In this document: positions 1 through 11,053 of the stretch, in pieces
Numbering within the stretch: the stretch's first letter is position 1
Layout: each line of letters begins with the position of its first letter
Assembly (NCBI RefSeq): GCF_964204645.1
Contig: NC_134030.1
Coordinates: 14,972,447-15,032,446, forward strand
Length of the DNA stretch: 60,000 nucleotides
Direction: 5' to 3'
Origin: Tubulanus polymorphus
Lineage: Eukaryota > Nemertea > Palaeonemertea > Tubulaniformes > Tubulanidae
Position numbers and translations under genes: made by a program
Notes under the pieces: model-generated
Seen by the model: the letters and a program-made list of their open reading frames with translations, nothing else
What the model was told of the DNA's origin: nothing
The model's database searches: none

Positions 1-90
1 AGCCAAGAGGGGTAGGCGGGAGGGACTAAAACGTATATTTTTACGGGTAAGTATTTCGGGAATACAAATTTTAATACTAAAAATTGTGAT

Positions 91-130
91 ATTCCCGTCA
101 ATAGCTTCCCTGTAAAAACATACTAGCCAG
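91..130. repeat. left inverted terminal repeat of DIRS-like element
   Basis: This 40-bp stretch is the reverse complement of 5802-5841 with one difference (39 of 40 bases). Similarity stops outside it. It marks the 3' end of the minus-strand element. Confidence 0.85.
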
Positions 131-183
131 AATCCCAAAGCAAAAGGAGGTGGGTTGGCCTCAAAGTCGCAAGGAGGAAAAAG

Positions 184-205
184 ATATATATATATATATA
201 TATAT
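184..205. repeat. (TA)n microsatellite
   Basis: About eleven uninterrupted TA units inside the 3' noncoding part of the DIRS-like element. Confidence 0.9.
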
Positions 206-324
206 CGTTCCAGACCCTCGGGAGATCGTACAATAATTAATTACAGAGAGAAGGTAACTCCCTTCTCCGGCCGTAACGAAAAATTCGAATATCTAACTAT
301 GTACACTAACGCTACCCGAACGCA

Positions 325-1302
325 CTAATCCCCGGGACCCGGGACGAAGGGGTCAGGAGAACTAAGTGTAGAAGAGGTCTTAGCCGGGAGGCGCCTCCTC
401 TGAGCCAGAACTACCGGCCCAACTGACGACAAGGAGCCTAATTGGCCCGAAACGTCCTTCAAGTAGAACAAAGAAAAGGTCGAAGGCGAAGCCCAGAAGT
501 TCGCCCTACAAACCTGATCAAGAGATCCACCGGAAAACACCGCCAAGGAAGTGGCCAGAGCACGAACCTGGTGTGAAACAACGTCCTCAGACGGAGGAGC
601 CCCTTCCCGACTGAGGGCTTCTTTGATCAGAGACACGATCCAACGAGATACTGTGTCTCGAGAAATATCTACCTCAGACTTATCTGACAAAGGCAAAAAT
701 AATCTTTCCCTTCCTTTACGGAAGGGGGCCGACCGGGCTATGTACGCCTACAAAGCCCTGACCGGGCATAAAAAGCCGTCCGAACACTCGCCGGACACCC
801 TGTGCGTAAGAGCCTCGATCTTCCATTCCCGACCCGCCGAGGCCGGTTTTTGGTTCTTCGCTAAGAATGAGAGACTGGGGCGTAGAGTGACCGTCCTGTC
901 GCGGGGTCCGTAAACGATATGACCGGGACGTACCGACAAAGCGTGTAGTTCGGACCTACGAGCCGCCATGGCCAGACATAACAAAAAAGCCGTCTTCTTG
1001 GTAAGACGAGAAAACAACAAAGAGTCTAAGGGCTCATACGGAGCCGCCATCAAATATTTCAGCACGACGGTGAGGTCCCACGGGGGGACATGTTTAACCG
1101 CCTTCGGACGAGCGACCGAGAAACCTGCAATCAGGTTAGATATCCGAGTGTCCGATGTTATCGACGGCAAACCCGCGGCGCGATGCGTATGAGATATGGC
1201 AGAGCGATAACCCTTAATAGTACTCATCTGCAAACCTTTCTCTTTGAACAAGAACAAAAAGAAATCGGCTAAATCAGCTACAGGGGGAGCGCAGGGATCC
1301 AC
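325..1302 (-). pseudogene. tyrosine recombinase (DIRS YR), one in-frame stop
   Basis: This gene would carry out strand exchange between a circular DNA copy of the element and the chromosome. The N-terminal half (1302-748) has a SAM-like helical region and then AARRSELHAL, which fits the first catalytic Arg of the family. A TAG at 750-748 interrupts the frame. The same frame continues through 325, with SHQVRALATS fitting the HxxR box and STFSLFYLKDV fitting the nucleophilic Tyr region. All core boxes are therefore visible and a single nonsense codon splits them. The product would be about 325 residues, normal for YR-retroelement recombinases. The true start is upstream or fused to the preceding region, because decay obscures the join. 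Confidence 0.75.
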
Positions 1303-1399
1303 CTGTCTTCCACGACACCAATGGCTGAAGAATTCCCATTTTGAATCATAGACCAGTCCTGTCGAAGGTCATTTCGAAGCGACGATATAAGAGGCAGCG

Positions 1400-1951
1400 T
1401 CCTCCGAAAAGCCTTCATCTTGGAGGTTACGCTTGACAGCGGCCACGCGTGAAGGCTGAGCCGCCGCAGATTGGGGTGGCGCTTGAAACGACCTTGCGAC
1501 AGGAGAGTTGGGAATACCGGAAGTACCCTGCGGTAGTCGCATAGGAGATACAGGAGTGGGGTGAACCACGACTGGACTGGCCAGCAAGGTGCCACCAGAA
1601 CCACTTCGCAGCTGACCGCCCGCTCTACCCGCGATAGTGTCTGGCCTATGAGTGGAATAGGCGGAAACGCGTACGCGTTGAAACCTTCCAATCCAGGGCC
1701 AGGGCGTCTACCGCCCAGGCCTGGCTGTCCGGGAAGGGGGAGATGAAAGTCGGACACGGGGTGTTGTACCGGGTTGCGAAGAGGTCCAGGACCGGCATTC
1801 CGGTCAGGGATCTCACCCGGTTCGCGACTTCTTGATTCAAGGACCATTCCGTCGGAATGGCCGGTCTAGACGTGAGAGAGCGTCGGCCAAGACATTCAAT
1901 TTGCCTGCTAGGTGGGCTACTGACAGGGAAACTCCTTGGGCTTGAGCCCAC
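1400..1951 (-). pseudogene. Dam-methyltransferase-like segment between RNase H and YR
   Basis: Two frames share this segment. The first (1951-1646) ends with LDLFATRYN and a PDSQAWAVDALALDW stretch. The second (from about 1690) continues with YAFPPIPLI and VAPCWPVQSWF. This order of motifs is the usual segment after RNase H in tyrosine-recombinase retrotransposons and resembles the phage Dam methyltransferase fold (NPPY-like and LLP-W-like motifs). Calling it a methyltransferase follows family knowledge. The catalytic motif is YAFPP rather than D/NPPY, so activity is doubtful. At least two frameshifts separate it from RNase H and within itself. Confidence 0.5.
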
Positions 1952-2999
1952 AGAAGAATCTGAGAGGATAATCTGGTCAGGGAGTATGACCTGGTTCCTC
2001 CCTGGTTCTGGAGATTCGCCCGGACCGTGGAATTGTCGGTCAGACGACTAACGTGGTGACCGGCGATCTTCCTTCGAAAGTGTTTCAAAGCCTTCCACAC
2101 TGCTAGCATTTCCAGGAAGTTGATATGCTCCTTTCTCTCCTCCAGGAACCATACACCCGACTTTTTCACATCCTCGAGGTGAGCCCCCCAGCCGTAGTGG
2201 CTGGCGTCCGTGCACATGACCACAGGCGCTCGGAGGGGGCCAAGGATGAGCCTCTCTTTAAATTTCCCGAGAGAGCCCACCACCGAAGGCTGGGGCGGAG
2301 GTCTGCCGGAGGAAGAGGAAGAAGCGCGTGGACTAAATCCAAAGTCTTCTGAATGGCATCGCGACACTCCTGTTCGGAGTTCACGACCACCAGCCAATCG
2401 TCTAAGTACACGAACAGCTGAATTCCCTTCTTCTGAAGCTTTTTCTGAATCGCCTTTACCAGTTTCGTAAACACCCATGGTGCTGAAGCCAGGCCGGAGG
2501 GGAGGGACGTGAACTGGTAATGGATGCCCCTCCACTTCACCCGGAGATATTTCTGAGATCTCCGATGAACCGGTACCTGAAAATAGGCGTCCTTGAGATC
2601 GATCGAAGCAGCCCATTGCCCCGGTTTCAAGCTCTGAATGACCTCCTTGGGGGTCGTCATTTTGAACTTGGGGCAATCCAGGTATTTGTTTAACATTGAG
2701 AGGTCTATAACCGTCCGAAGACCTCCCGAGGCCTTCGGAACGGTAAAAATCCTCGAATACCAACCCCAGTGGGGACGACCCCGAATGCGATGTAGAGCTC
2801 CTTTCTCTATTAGCTCTTGAATCGCCGGGGCAATGCGCTGCTCCTGACCCCTTTTGGGGTGCATGTCCGGAGGAGAGCTCGTTAAGGGAGGTCTCCTTCG
2901 GAAACGAATGCGATACCCGGCAGAGACAGTGCGTGTCTGTCAGGTATCGCCAAAGGCGTCGTACCAGCGGGAAGCGGCGTGGCGAAGGCACGCCCCCAC
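1837..2999 (-). pseudogene. reverse transcriptase-RNase H of DIRS-like element
   Basis: The RT occupies the frame of 2864-2166. It shows SRIFTVPKASGGLRTVIDL (fingers), AASIDLKDAYFQVPV (catalytic Asp, motif A), LPSGLASAPWVF and the FVYLDDWLVV catalytic YLDD box. RNase H lies in another frame (about 2330-1837) with VVMCTDASHYGWGAHL, the Glu in INFLEMLAVWKAL, LTDNSTV and the final VLADALSRL. One frameshift near 2330-2350 separates the two. Upstream, the RT frame carries a TGA at 2942-2940. The product would copy element RNA into DNA and degrade the template. The N-terminal part of the long 2991-1837 frame upstream of 2330 is an out-of-frame shadow. Confidence 0.85.
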
Positions 3000-3015
3000 T
3001 GGAGAGTAACCTTCA

Positions 3016-5290
3016 TTAGTTCCCTTTTGTTTGTTTCCGAAAGGGCTTACCCTTTCTAGGGCCCGTGCCCGTAAACTTTTTACCGGGCATTTGGTTATTC
3101 GACGCATTATTAACCGAATTACCAGACCAACTGGATTGCTTATCCTGGGAGGAGCGGTTAGCCCCCTCCTGTAACGTTACTACGATCGATTGACAGTTGG
3201 AAGAGGCGTTAGACTTCTGAGCTGATTCCTGCTTTTTCGGAATGCGAAAAGGAGCCGATTTCGGTTGGGTCTCCTTGAGCTTCTGAGCCTGCTGTGCTGC
3301 CGTGCCGCACCAGCCGGAGGACAAACGGCTAGAGAGCCCAAGCGAGGCTCTGTACAGATTTTGTCTTACCGGTTCTGGTAGCTTAATATCCTTTAATAAG
3401 GAATGCCTTGCCACCAGAGCTAGATTCGCCTGAAGCCTGACCGCGACCGGGACCTGATGGCAAATCGTCTTTGCCGACGACCGTAACAGCCTGTCAAGGG
3501 TGGCTACTGCATCGGCCGCTGCATCCAAGTCCGGGCTAGGTGAGGCGAGCTGTGCCTTAACGGCCGCCAGCTCCCCGTGCATGGCTACTAGAGCAATACC
3601 TTGAAATGAGCTGGCATATACTCTCGGCCAGTGACTGCATGGCCGCCATAGCCTGCTTCGGCATGGAATAGTGAGCCGGGTGCAAAACCGGGATACCCAG
3701 AGCGGAGGCATCGGCGTCAATGGAACTGTCCGGCTTAAAAGACGAACCGGGGGTCACGTAATAGCTTGGTCTGAACCCAGCTATGGGTGGATCCACGCAG
3801 GAAAAGTACTTTAATTCCTTGATTCCTGACTCGAGAGGGGGCCAGGACCACTCTTGAGACGTCCTTGGGACGCCCCAGACCGCTAAATCGAGAGCGTCCT
3901 GGTACTCCTCCTTATAGGCCGGATGTTGTGCGAGAACAACGGCCGACGGGTCTTCCGGTTGATGAAAGATCTGGGAGGCTAGACCCCTGGGTTGTGCCAC
4001 CTTAGGTTTGGGTATGGTACCCTGGTACTTAGAGAAAACATCTTTTATCATGTCCGAGAAAGGCATATCTCCGGCCGCTAACACTTCCGTCGTGACAGAA
4101 GGGGTCGGTCGGTGAAGCCACCCTCTTACTACGAGAGGGGTCGGACTCAGTGGCAACTTCTCCTTCGACTGAACCCGAGACTGCGCCGTGACGCCCAGGG
4201 GCGAGCTGGGGGCCAGAGGCTCTTCGTCGAAATCATTATCCTCGTCTAACTCTAACTCTGGTGAGACCTCCTCTTCGTAAACCGGAGGGTCTACCGCGGA
4301 ACCCTGGGAGTGTAGAGCGAGCGGTTCCGCCTGGAACTGAGACATCTGAAGCATAATAGCTTCTAGGACCGACGACACATCCTCGGAGGGCGGCTGTTGC
4401 CTCCGTGCCGAACGCGCTATGGGAGAGAACGAGACCGAGACCGAGGTGCAAGCGACGAGTTTCTTCTGCGATATCTCTCAAATTCCCTATACATTTTGCC
4501 CATGGGTGGGAGATGCCCTATTGGGCGCACGAGAACGATTACGCCTTCGGGAGCGAGGACCCTTAGAGCGTTTACAGGATTCCCCGTGCTTATATTTGTG
4601 TCCCCTGCGAGGGGAGCGTGGTAGAGAACGTCGAGAATAAACTGAAGACGATCTGACCGACTCAGAGAGCGAATCTGAGACGGCCGGCGAAACTGACCGG
4701 CTCGGTGACCGGGAAAGAGAGACCGACCGGGCCGTTGACCGGACCGGCGACCGGGACTTCTCCCGTGACCGGGACTCGAGCGGGACATCCGAAAGTCCTT
4801 TGAGAGCAGCCTTACTTTGTGTCTTGACCGGGAACCGGCGCGGAGTGCGAGACCGCGACCGGGTAGCCGGTATACGGACCGACCGGGACCGGGACCGGAA
4901 ATTTTCCCGGGACCGGACCGGCACTTTGTCGTCCGATCCATTAGCGCCGGGAACACTTTGTTCCTCGGTCTTTGAGCGTTTCTGGGAGGCTCTAGACGGC
5001 CTTGCGAGGAGCGACTGAGCCGACGAAACTTCAGAAGCGACAGATATATCTGCTGCTTTGGATTTAGCTTTACGTGACTGGTATGAGCGAGAATTATCCG
5101 CCCGTTGCCAGGTGGACTCCTCCCACTCGTCACATATAGAGCATCGGACAGATCTCGAACAGGGGTGCCCGTTCAAAGCGTAGCGGCAGGTTTGACAGGT
5201 GGGGTGCGAGTCCCACAAGCCAAGTATTTTTGAGCACGAAGCTCCCGCACAACGCTTCTGCCCCTTAGGGACAGAACCTCTGTCCGACAT
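3016..5290 (-). pseudogene. gag-like ORF1 of DIRS-like element
   Basis: The start at 5290 follows a roughly 510-bp leader. The N-terminus has two CxxC pairs (CQTCRYAL and CSICDEW), the cysteine-rich opening common in DIRS ORF1 proteins, followed by a long Ser/Arg-rich tract. The open stretches 5290-4487, 4378-3557 and 3720-3016 lie in two frames. The joins near 4480-4400 and near 3600 are frameshifted. The C-terminal part is Lys/Gln/Asn-rich and basic, ending in KPFRKQTKGN, which fits nucleic-acid binding. The role by family is RNA packaging in a cytoplasmic particle. Confidence 0.65.
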
Positions 5291-5801
5291 TATACTGAAA
5301 ACTGAAGTACGCTAAAACTTTAGTTATAAACGAAGTGTGTTATTTATTTTACTTTATTATGAAAAAAAAACGGAATCGATGAAAACGACGATAAAAAACA
5401 CCACGGAATATAAGTTAGGACCGAGGCCTTTGAAACCCCGGGAGGTAGCGTGTACTCAATTTAATTTAATGTTTAGAAAACGATGGCACGACCGGGAGGA
5501 AATTTTTTTTATGAAATCGAGAAATCGAAAAATTTCGGATTAAAAATTGATAAGAGAACGATCTCACCGCCGGCCGATCGATGAATCACCCGATTCCACT
5601 GTTTATTCTTCTTTTGTTAGTCAACACAAAGCCGACATACACACGTCTATAGCGTAAATTATTCACGATTTTCCGACCATTAATAAACGAATACAATGTG
5701 CGTTCACGCCAGTGAAAAAAAGATGCCGGTTTCCGGTGGAGGGCGCCACCGCTAGGTCTCAAATTTGTAATTTTCTGGCGGGTTTTCCGGCCAAGCTAGT
5801 G

Positions 5802-5841
5802 CTGGCTAGTATGTTTTTACAGGGAAGTTATTGACGGGAAT
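5802..5841. repeat. right inverted terminal repeat of DIRS-like element
   Basis: This is the reverse complement of 91-130 with one mismatch. It sits upstream of the gag leader and marks the 5' end of the minus-strand element. Confidence 0.85.
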
Positions 5842-7146
5842 ACGGATTTTTAGAGAAATTTCGACGTTTTTCGTTGTTTTGGCGGGGGCGCGAAAACGAA
5901 AGTTCGTGTTGGCGGGGGCGCCAAAACGAAAGTGTACTTATACTCTCGTGTTCACTGCGTGTATGTATCAAGAGTACGCGCGCCACGGTGTAGGTCGCGC
6001 ATGACAACGATTTGTCTGGTTGAAGATGTAAGCTACAGCAATCCTATCGTGAAATTATTAAAAATTATCAGTCAATCAATACACTTTAGTCAGTCAATAC
6101 ACTTTATTTCGTCAGTAACCGGCACTGACTGGCCTCAAATTTGAAGAACTTGGGAGCTTCTGTCCTGATTGGTCCGTATGATAGAAAACCTAATTATTCC
6201 GTATTAGCTAACAAAGCTAAGTTTTTTCATTTCATTTGAATGAATTCTCAACTACAGTAATTCTAATTCTGAATAGTTTTTCTTATTGTTTGGTAATTCC
6301 TTGCAAATCTCGTTTCTTCGTTTCATACAAGAAGTAGTTGAATGAAAGTACAGTTAGGCTGAACCTGACAACCCATAATAAGTGCTAGCATCGAAATTTT
6401 ATTATATCGATTTTATTTTCGATGTCATTGAAATTCGCAAATGAAGGTTCAACCGTTATTGTACTTAGCATACTATGCTATGATAGCTTCGATTGGGTTT
6501 CATATGTCTACAAGGAGGAGTCTCAAAGTGTCGTCCCCGGTTTGAGGTCAAAACTTGGTTTACTTTCTCTGCTGGAGATTACCAATTGCATTCATGCCTC
6601 GATTTGTCTGGCCTATGAGAGTCGAACATTTTCCGATACACAGGCTTGGCTTTAGTGTAGATGAAGGCTAGGCACTGCAGCACAATGTGGGTTAACTGGA
6701 ACGAACTCTAAAATCTCAAAATTAAGCGAGTCAACGAGAAAGATCCAATAATTGAACGTTTATCTAACTATATTAATTAACAGCTGAAAATATACATCAT
6801 ACATTCTGCAAGAGTACAGAAAAGAATTCAGTTCTACATTTTATTAGAATCAAACGTTAAAGCCACAGATTCGCTTAGCTTGGGTTTGAATTCTGGTTTC
6901 ATTGCACCGTACTCTATTGAAATCTCCTTGGTTACCTCGGAATATCGCTTAGCTTTTAATGACTAGAAATTTGGTCCCAGGAAAACCAAGTAAAGCGGGG
7001 TCTACTATACATCAGCTGTTGACTTATTTTTCTCTGGTTTAAAACATACAACGTATGGAATGATCAACTGTCATCTGTTTTGGAATAAATAAAATATGTG
7101 ACTAAAATTTAATAGAATTTTGTTCACATTTCTGGTTTTTACGGTA
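5842..7146. other. noncoding stretch, nothing supported
   Basis: No gene is seen. Two near-identical G-rich copies of about 27 bp (GGCGGGGGCGC followed by AAAACGAAAGT) lie at about 5876-5932. A short duplication built on CAGTCAATACACTTTA lies near 6070-6105. The rest is ordinary AT-rich sequence. Confidence 0.6.
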
Positions 7147-7202
7147 AAATTTCAATCTTAAAATCTAAACCTATTTCAATCTTAAAATCTAAACCTATTT
7201 CA
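7147..7202. repeat. short tandem duplication
   Basis: Two adjacent copies of a roughly 26-bp unit containing ATTTCAATCTTAAAATC. Confidence 0.8.
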
Positions 7203-7250
7203 AAATTGATTTATAATCTATCATTACAATAATGCCTCTCTCCCACCCAT

Positions 7251-7668
7251 CTCTAGGGCGAGATCGAAACGTCGTGTATTTTATATTTTAGATTGTTTGA
7301 ATAAATATATTCTCGATTTTGAAATTCTTTAATTTAGGTGGGTTTTTTTATCTACCCCTGTCCTCTGTTGCAGAGATGAAATTTTATTGAATCTCTAGGT
7401 CGAGATCGAAACATCGTGTATTTTAGATTTTGGATTGTTTGAATTAAAGAATTCTCGATTTTGAAATTATCTAAGTTAGGTGGGTTTTTATCTACACCTC
7501 TCCTCTGTTGCAGAGTTGAAGTTTTATTGAATCTCTAGGGCGAGATTGAAACGTCGTGTATTTTAGATTTTAGATTGTTTGAATATATAAATTCTCGAAT
7601 TTAAAATTTTTAAATTTAGGTGGGTTTTATCTACATCTCTCCTCTGTTGCAGAGTTGAAATTTAATTG
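7251..7668. repeat. 140-bp tandem repeat, about three copies
   Basis: Units begin at 7251, 7393 and 7533 with CTCTAGG(G/T)CGAGAT and carry GTCGTGTATTTTA, AGGTGGGTTTT and CTCTGTTGCAGAG in the same order. The spacing is 142 and 140 bp. The copies are about 90 percent alike by eye. No ORF runs through it. Confidence 0.9.
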
Positions 7669-8154
7669 AAATTTTTGGAATGATGTAGCAGTGGTTTAAA
7701 TGGGAGGGATGATAGTGCTATCCAGTAAGTATATGGTTTGGATGCGTGCCTGGCCTATTAGGCCCGCCATATGTCCTGTACATTTTGGGACTCGAACCCA
7801 CTTAAAAGTAATCTTCGATATCACTTAAAACCTGGACTGGATTCTATATTTCACCCTAAACGAAATAACCAAAGGGCGGTTAGACGTATGTTCTTTAGAC
7901 AGACCCCACCATCACATCGAATATGGCGACGTACATTACGTAGGATATAGTACATGTAGTACATCTGTCATCTGTTCATGATGATGTAATGATGGACCCG
8001 GAAGCATTTCTTTCGTGTATTTTCTTGCAAAACATTTAAAAATGCTTTCCAAGGACAGAAACCGAAAGCGGAAGCACAATAAGATGCTTGCTGTTGCTGC
8101 AAAATGCAGCAAAATTGGATGATATTTCGGGTAAGCATTAGCATGCCATGTATG
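7669..8154. other. noncoding stretch, nothing supported
   Basis: No gene is seen. A B-box-like sequence on the minus strand near 7787-7800 has no convincing A box. Confidence 0.5.
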
Positions 8155-8280
8155 GGGTCCTCCTAATTACCGAGATGACACAAAGTGTTCAAATCGATGA
8201 GAAATAAATAACTATATTATATTTCATGTCATCTCGGTTGATATCGGTAAATTGCATCATCTCGGTAATAAGGAGGACCG
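8155..8280. mobile_element. 126-bp hairpin MITE with 8-bp target duplication
   Basis: The ends are inverted repeats: 8156-8177 (GGTCCTCCT then ACCGAGATG) pairs with 8258-8279 with one mismatch. An inner CCGAGATGAC/GTCATCTCGG pair extends the fold. The element is flanked by the direct repeat CATGTATG (8147-8154 and 8281-8288). An 8-bp duplication is typical of hAT and P superfamilies. No coding capacity. Confidence 0.7.
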
Positions 8281-8429
8281 CATGTATGCCATATAAAATA
8301 GTATTTTCTACCTACTAGTCTCATTATTACACGATACATTACAGTACCTGTGGTGGTACAGTCGTTAGTACAGTAGGCCTACAGTTCTATGATTTGTAAG
8401 ACAGTATAATACAAAAAGGTATTGTAAAT

Positions 8430-8540
8430 GAAAAGGGGCACTTTTGCGGCAAAATTATTTTTCAAAAGGGCACCTTATGCGGCAATTTTTGTATCGAATA
8501 GGGAAGATCTGGATTGAAAAGGGCACCTTTGCGGCAAATT
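8430..8540. repeat. three copies of a GGGCAC-TTTGCGGCAA motif
   Basis: Copies of a roughly 22-bp motif, AAAGGGCACCTTTGCGGCAA with small variations, occur at about 8430, 8463 and 8515. Subterminal repeats like these occur near transposon ends, and the hAT remnant starts 300 bp downstream, but the link is not shown. Confidence 0.6.
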
Positions 8541-8824
8541 TTTTTTTTCAAAATTGAACATTTTTCACAAAAAAAGGCTGTATGTTGAATGAAAAAGGGA
8601 ATAGCTTTAAAAATGACAATTTATTTTCTTTCCACAGAACCGCCACGAATACAAATAATAATAATGAAGAAAAAACGAGTGAAAAAGTAACAATGACCAA
8701 GACCATGATGAATATATGATCTAAGATGAGTGATAATGCGGATGATGATATAAACAACAATCACAAGCGTGTAAATTAGTCAATTTCCTTTAAATATATT
8801 TTCAATAACAAATTAGTAACCCTT

Positions 8825-9151
8825 TTGGTAACCCTTATTTCATTTTTTAGAAATTCTGATAAAGCTACCGGTAGTACTGGTTCCATGAGACAGATGCTTC
8901 CAACGGATATTTCTCCGTATGCTGATAAAAAACCCAAGCGAAATGATGTCGAACTAATGCATGTTTTAGACAACCTATGGACTCCAGAAGACTTTGAATT
9001 TCCGAAACAAAAAGGCGGGACAAGAAACAGGAGTTTTCGTTATGAGTGGCTCAAACTGTATCCCTGGCTGTGTTACTTTGAATCTGTTGATGGAGCCTTC
9101 TGTCGTTGCTGTGTACTGTTTGGCAAGCAACCTGTCGTATCAAAACGATAA
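8825..9151 (+). pseudogene. hAT transposase N-terminal fragment (TTF-type zinc finger)
   Basis: The 108-codon open stretch carries WTPEDFEFPKQ, RSFRYEWLKLYPWLCY and GAFCRCCVLFG. This is the arrangement of the TTF-type zinc-finger region at the N-terminus of hAT transposases of the ZMYM1/ZNF862-like branch. The frame ends at 9151, just after the finger, so the catalytic RNase-H-like core is absent. The presumed C-terminal remainder lies at 9647-10030. The genuine start is not visible. Confidence 0.65.
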
Positions 9152-9646
9152 CGTAAAATAATTCATAAGACGAAAAGTAAATTAGATATGACTCGTGAGT
9201 GTAGAATAAGATGAGTGCAGCCTATCTGGGGCTCGATTATGTATTTAGTTCATTAGGTTAAATTTATGTGTATCTTCTCGATGTATCAGTAGTTTAATAG
9301 TGTTCTGTGTCACCTTTTGGCCGAGGCAGTGTCGGGTTCGCCAAACCGATAGCGTGAGATTGTTTATGTTTCACCTTTCTCAGGTCAGTAAGACACATGT
9401 GTAGTAGTGGCGAGCTCGACCCCCATGTAGTAGGTCGAATGCAAATACATATCAGAGAAATAAAGTTCAGTTCATCTTTTAGTAACCATCAGTGTTGGAC
9501 GCGCTCTTTGGTTCTGCCCCCTTCACGACAAAAGAGGACTCCGGTGTACCCTGGCTCCCTAAATCTCTAGACGGTTTCGACACAACCTGATAAACCTGGT
9601 TCACAGCTCACCCGCCTATATTCAAAACCATTGTCTAATTGGAAAA
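9152..9646. other. possible insertion splitting the hAT gene
   Basis: No coding sequence fits between the two hAT fragments. The stretch contains an AATAAA at about 9459 and looks LTR-like in texture, but no terminal pair or target duplication could be fixed. Confidence 0.25.
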
Positions 9647-10030
9647 TTGCTATACAAAAATTCAATAAACACACTACTTCAGCTTTTCATCAGAATGCAG
9701 TCATTGATGAGAAGAATTTCATTAAGTTGTGAGAATCAAAAGACAGTTCCTGTTGATGTTCAGATGTATAGTGTTTACCAAGAAGTGTGTACGATCTTTC
9801 GAAATATTTCAACTGCACTCGGAATCTTGGGTACCATTCCGGTGACGAGTTGTCAATGTGGAGATCCATTGTCTGCGATTCGTAGGTAAAATCCTACATG
9901 AGAACTACCATGACTCAAAACCGATTTAATGGCCTTGCCCTGATTACGTTACCGACATTGATATTGAAGCAGTCATCGATGCGTTTGCCAAACGGAATAA
10001 AAGAAGAATGATCCTTGTTGACATTTTTGA
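9647..10030 (+). pseudogene. hAT transposase C-terminal dimerization fragment
   Basis: The open frame to 9889 ends with FRNISTALGILGTIPVTSCQ and then LSAIRR, the conserved hAT C-terminal dimerization block. Beyond the stop, other frames still read RFNGLAL and then EAVIDAFAKRNKRRM, so the end of the domain is present with frameshifts. With the fragment at 8825-9151 this is a transposase that lost its catalytic middle. Confidence 0.65.
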
Positions 10031-10704
10031 TGACAACGAAAAATCAGCGGTGTCTCAATAACTATTGAATTGACGAATAGTGTTTGAACATATAAAACGA
10101 ATGTTATAAACATTGTTTCCTTGATACAGAGCCTAAGCTGTGATAATACTATTTTATCATAAACTCTTACTCTATTTTAGTAATTCAAGTAGGCTTTAGA
10201 GAATCGTCTGATTAAGTGACCATTTAAAGTATTATTCTAAAGTTTCTAATCTGCATAATCTGTATCTTGTACGACAACACTTAACTCTTAAAAGCCCAAA
10301 GCGCCCTTTTGTGCCAGCACCCAGTATGAAGGTGGACAGGAAATGTGCGCTGACCCTGTTCTGTCCCGTCCATCATCATACTGGCTGTCCACACTCAAGG
10401 GTGCCCACTGTGTAAAATTCATTTTCAAATGTAATGTATTCACAAATATCAATTATGGAACTGGTTTGAATTTTAATTCAGCCATTACTGAAAAATATCA
10501 CTTATAAATCGGCAATTTCAGCACGTGCTCACTGTTATTGTTTATGTTAGTAGGCGCGTGTTTCTGACGTCATCTCTGACAAACGCTCGCCGCTTCCAGT
10601 CATTTCAGTAGACATTTCATGCGGTATTTTATCGTTTTAGGAGTGATTTGAATAAATAAACTCTTGCCATTGTAAGTGTTTCTACCGTTGTATACGCCAT
10701 GATA
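10031..10704. other. noncoding stretch, nothing supported
   Basis: No gene is seen. An imperfect inverted repeat built on CCAGTATG (about 10321-10384) may be the end of a small transposon. Confidence 0.4.
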
Positions 10705-10708
10705 ATTG
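10705..10708. repeat. target-site duplication ATTG (left) of gypsy element
   Basis: ATTG directly precedes the left LTR and is repeated at 21756-21759 directly after the right LTR. A 4-bp duplication is expected for Ty3/gypsy integrases. Confidence 0.8.
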
Positions 10709-11053
10709 TGATACGTCGGAGACTAGCTCAGAAATGTTCCAGGTTCCGTAAAATGAAACAATGTCCAATCATGAATTTGAGATATACGAGTTTATTACAA
10801 CCGACTGGTCCGGATGAGTTTGGATGTGAGAATGGCGAATGATCGAGGGAGGGGTGCTACTATATATTCTAAAATGATAGGAGTAGAGAATCTCTCACCT
10901 TCGGGATCGGAATTCCTTACCCGATACGGTAAACTGACCGACGGTTCAACTCTCTACATGAAATGAATGAGGAGGTGAAATGAAGATGGATCATGGAATG
11001 AAATGATGTAAATACATACACACAATCTACAATAATACATGGGCTATATATCA
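10709..11053 (-). repeat. 3' LTR of gypsy element
   Basis: This 345-bp LTR has TG...CA ends and differs from 21411-21755 at six bases. On the minus strand it is preceded by a purine-rich stretch (GGAAGGTGGGG, near 11058-11068) that fits the polypurine tract. Confidence 0.92.

Larger units (their letters stand above)
91..5841 (-). mobile_element. DIRS-like tyrosine-recombinase retrotransposon, decayed
   Basis: A minus-strand retroelement bounded by inverted 40-bp repeats (91-130 and 5802-5841). Gene order in the sense direction is gag (5290 to 3016), RT and RNase H (about 3000 to 1837), a Dam-methyltransferase-like segment (about 1951 to 1400) and a tyrosine recombinase (1302 to 325). Inverted ends plus a tyrosine recombinase instead of a DDE integrase define the DIRS group, which integrates through a circular intermediate and makes no target duplication. 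GC content is clearly higher than in the flanks. Nearly every domain is spread over two or three frames, so the copy is inactive. The outer limits could lie slightly beyond the ITRs; position 1 is only 90 bp away. Confidence 0.85.

Noticed and set aside
551-913. Plus-strand ORFs across 0.5-5.1 kb
   Set aside because: Shadows of the minus-strand DIRS genes with no motif of their own.
7785-7802. Pol III B box on the minus strand
   Set aside because: GGTTCGAGTCC-like sequence without an A box and without a folded context.
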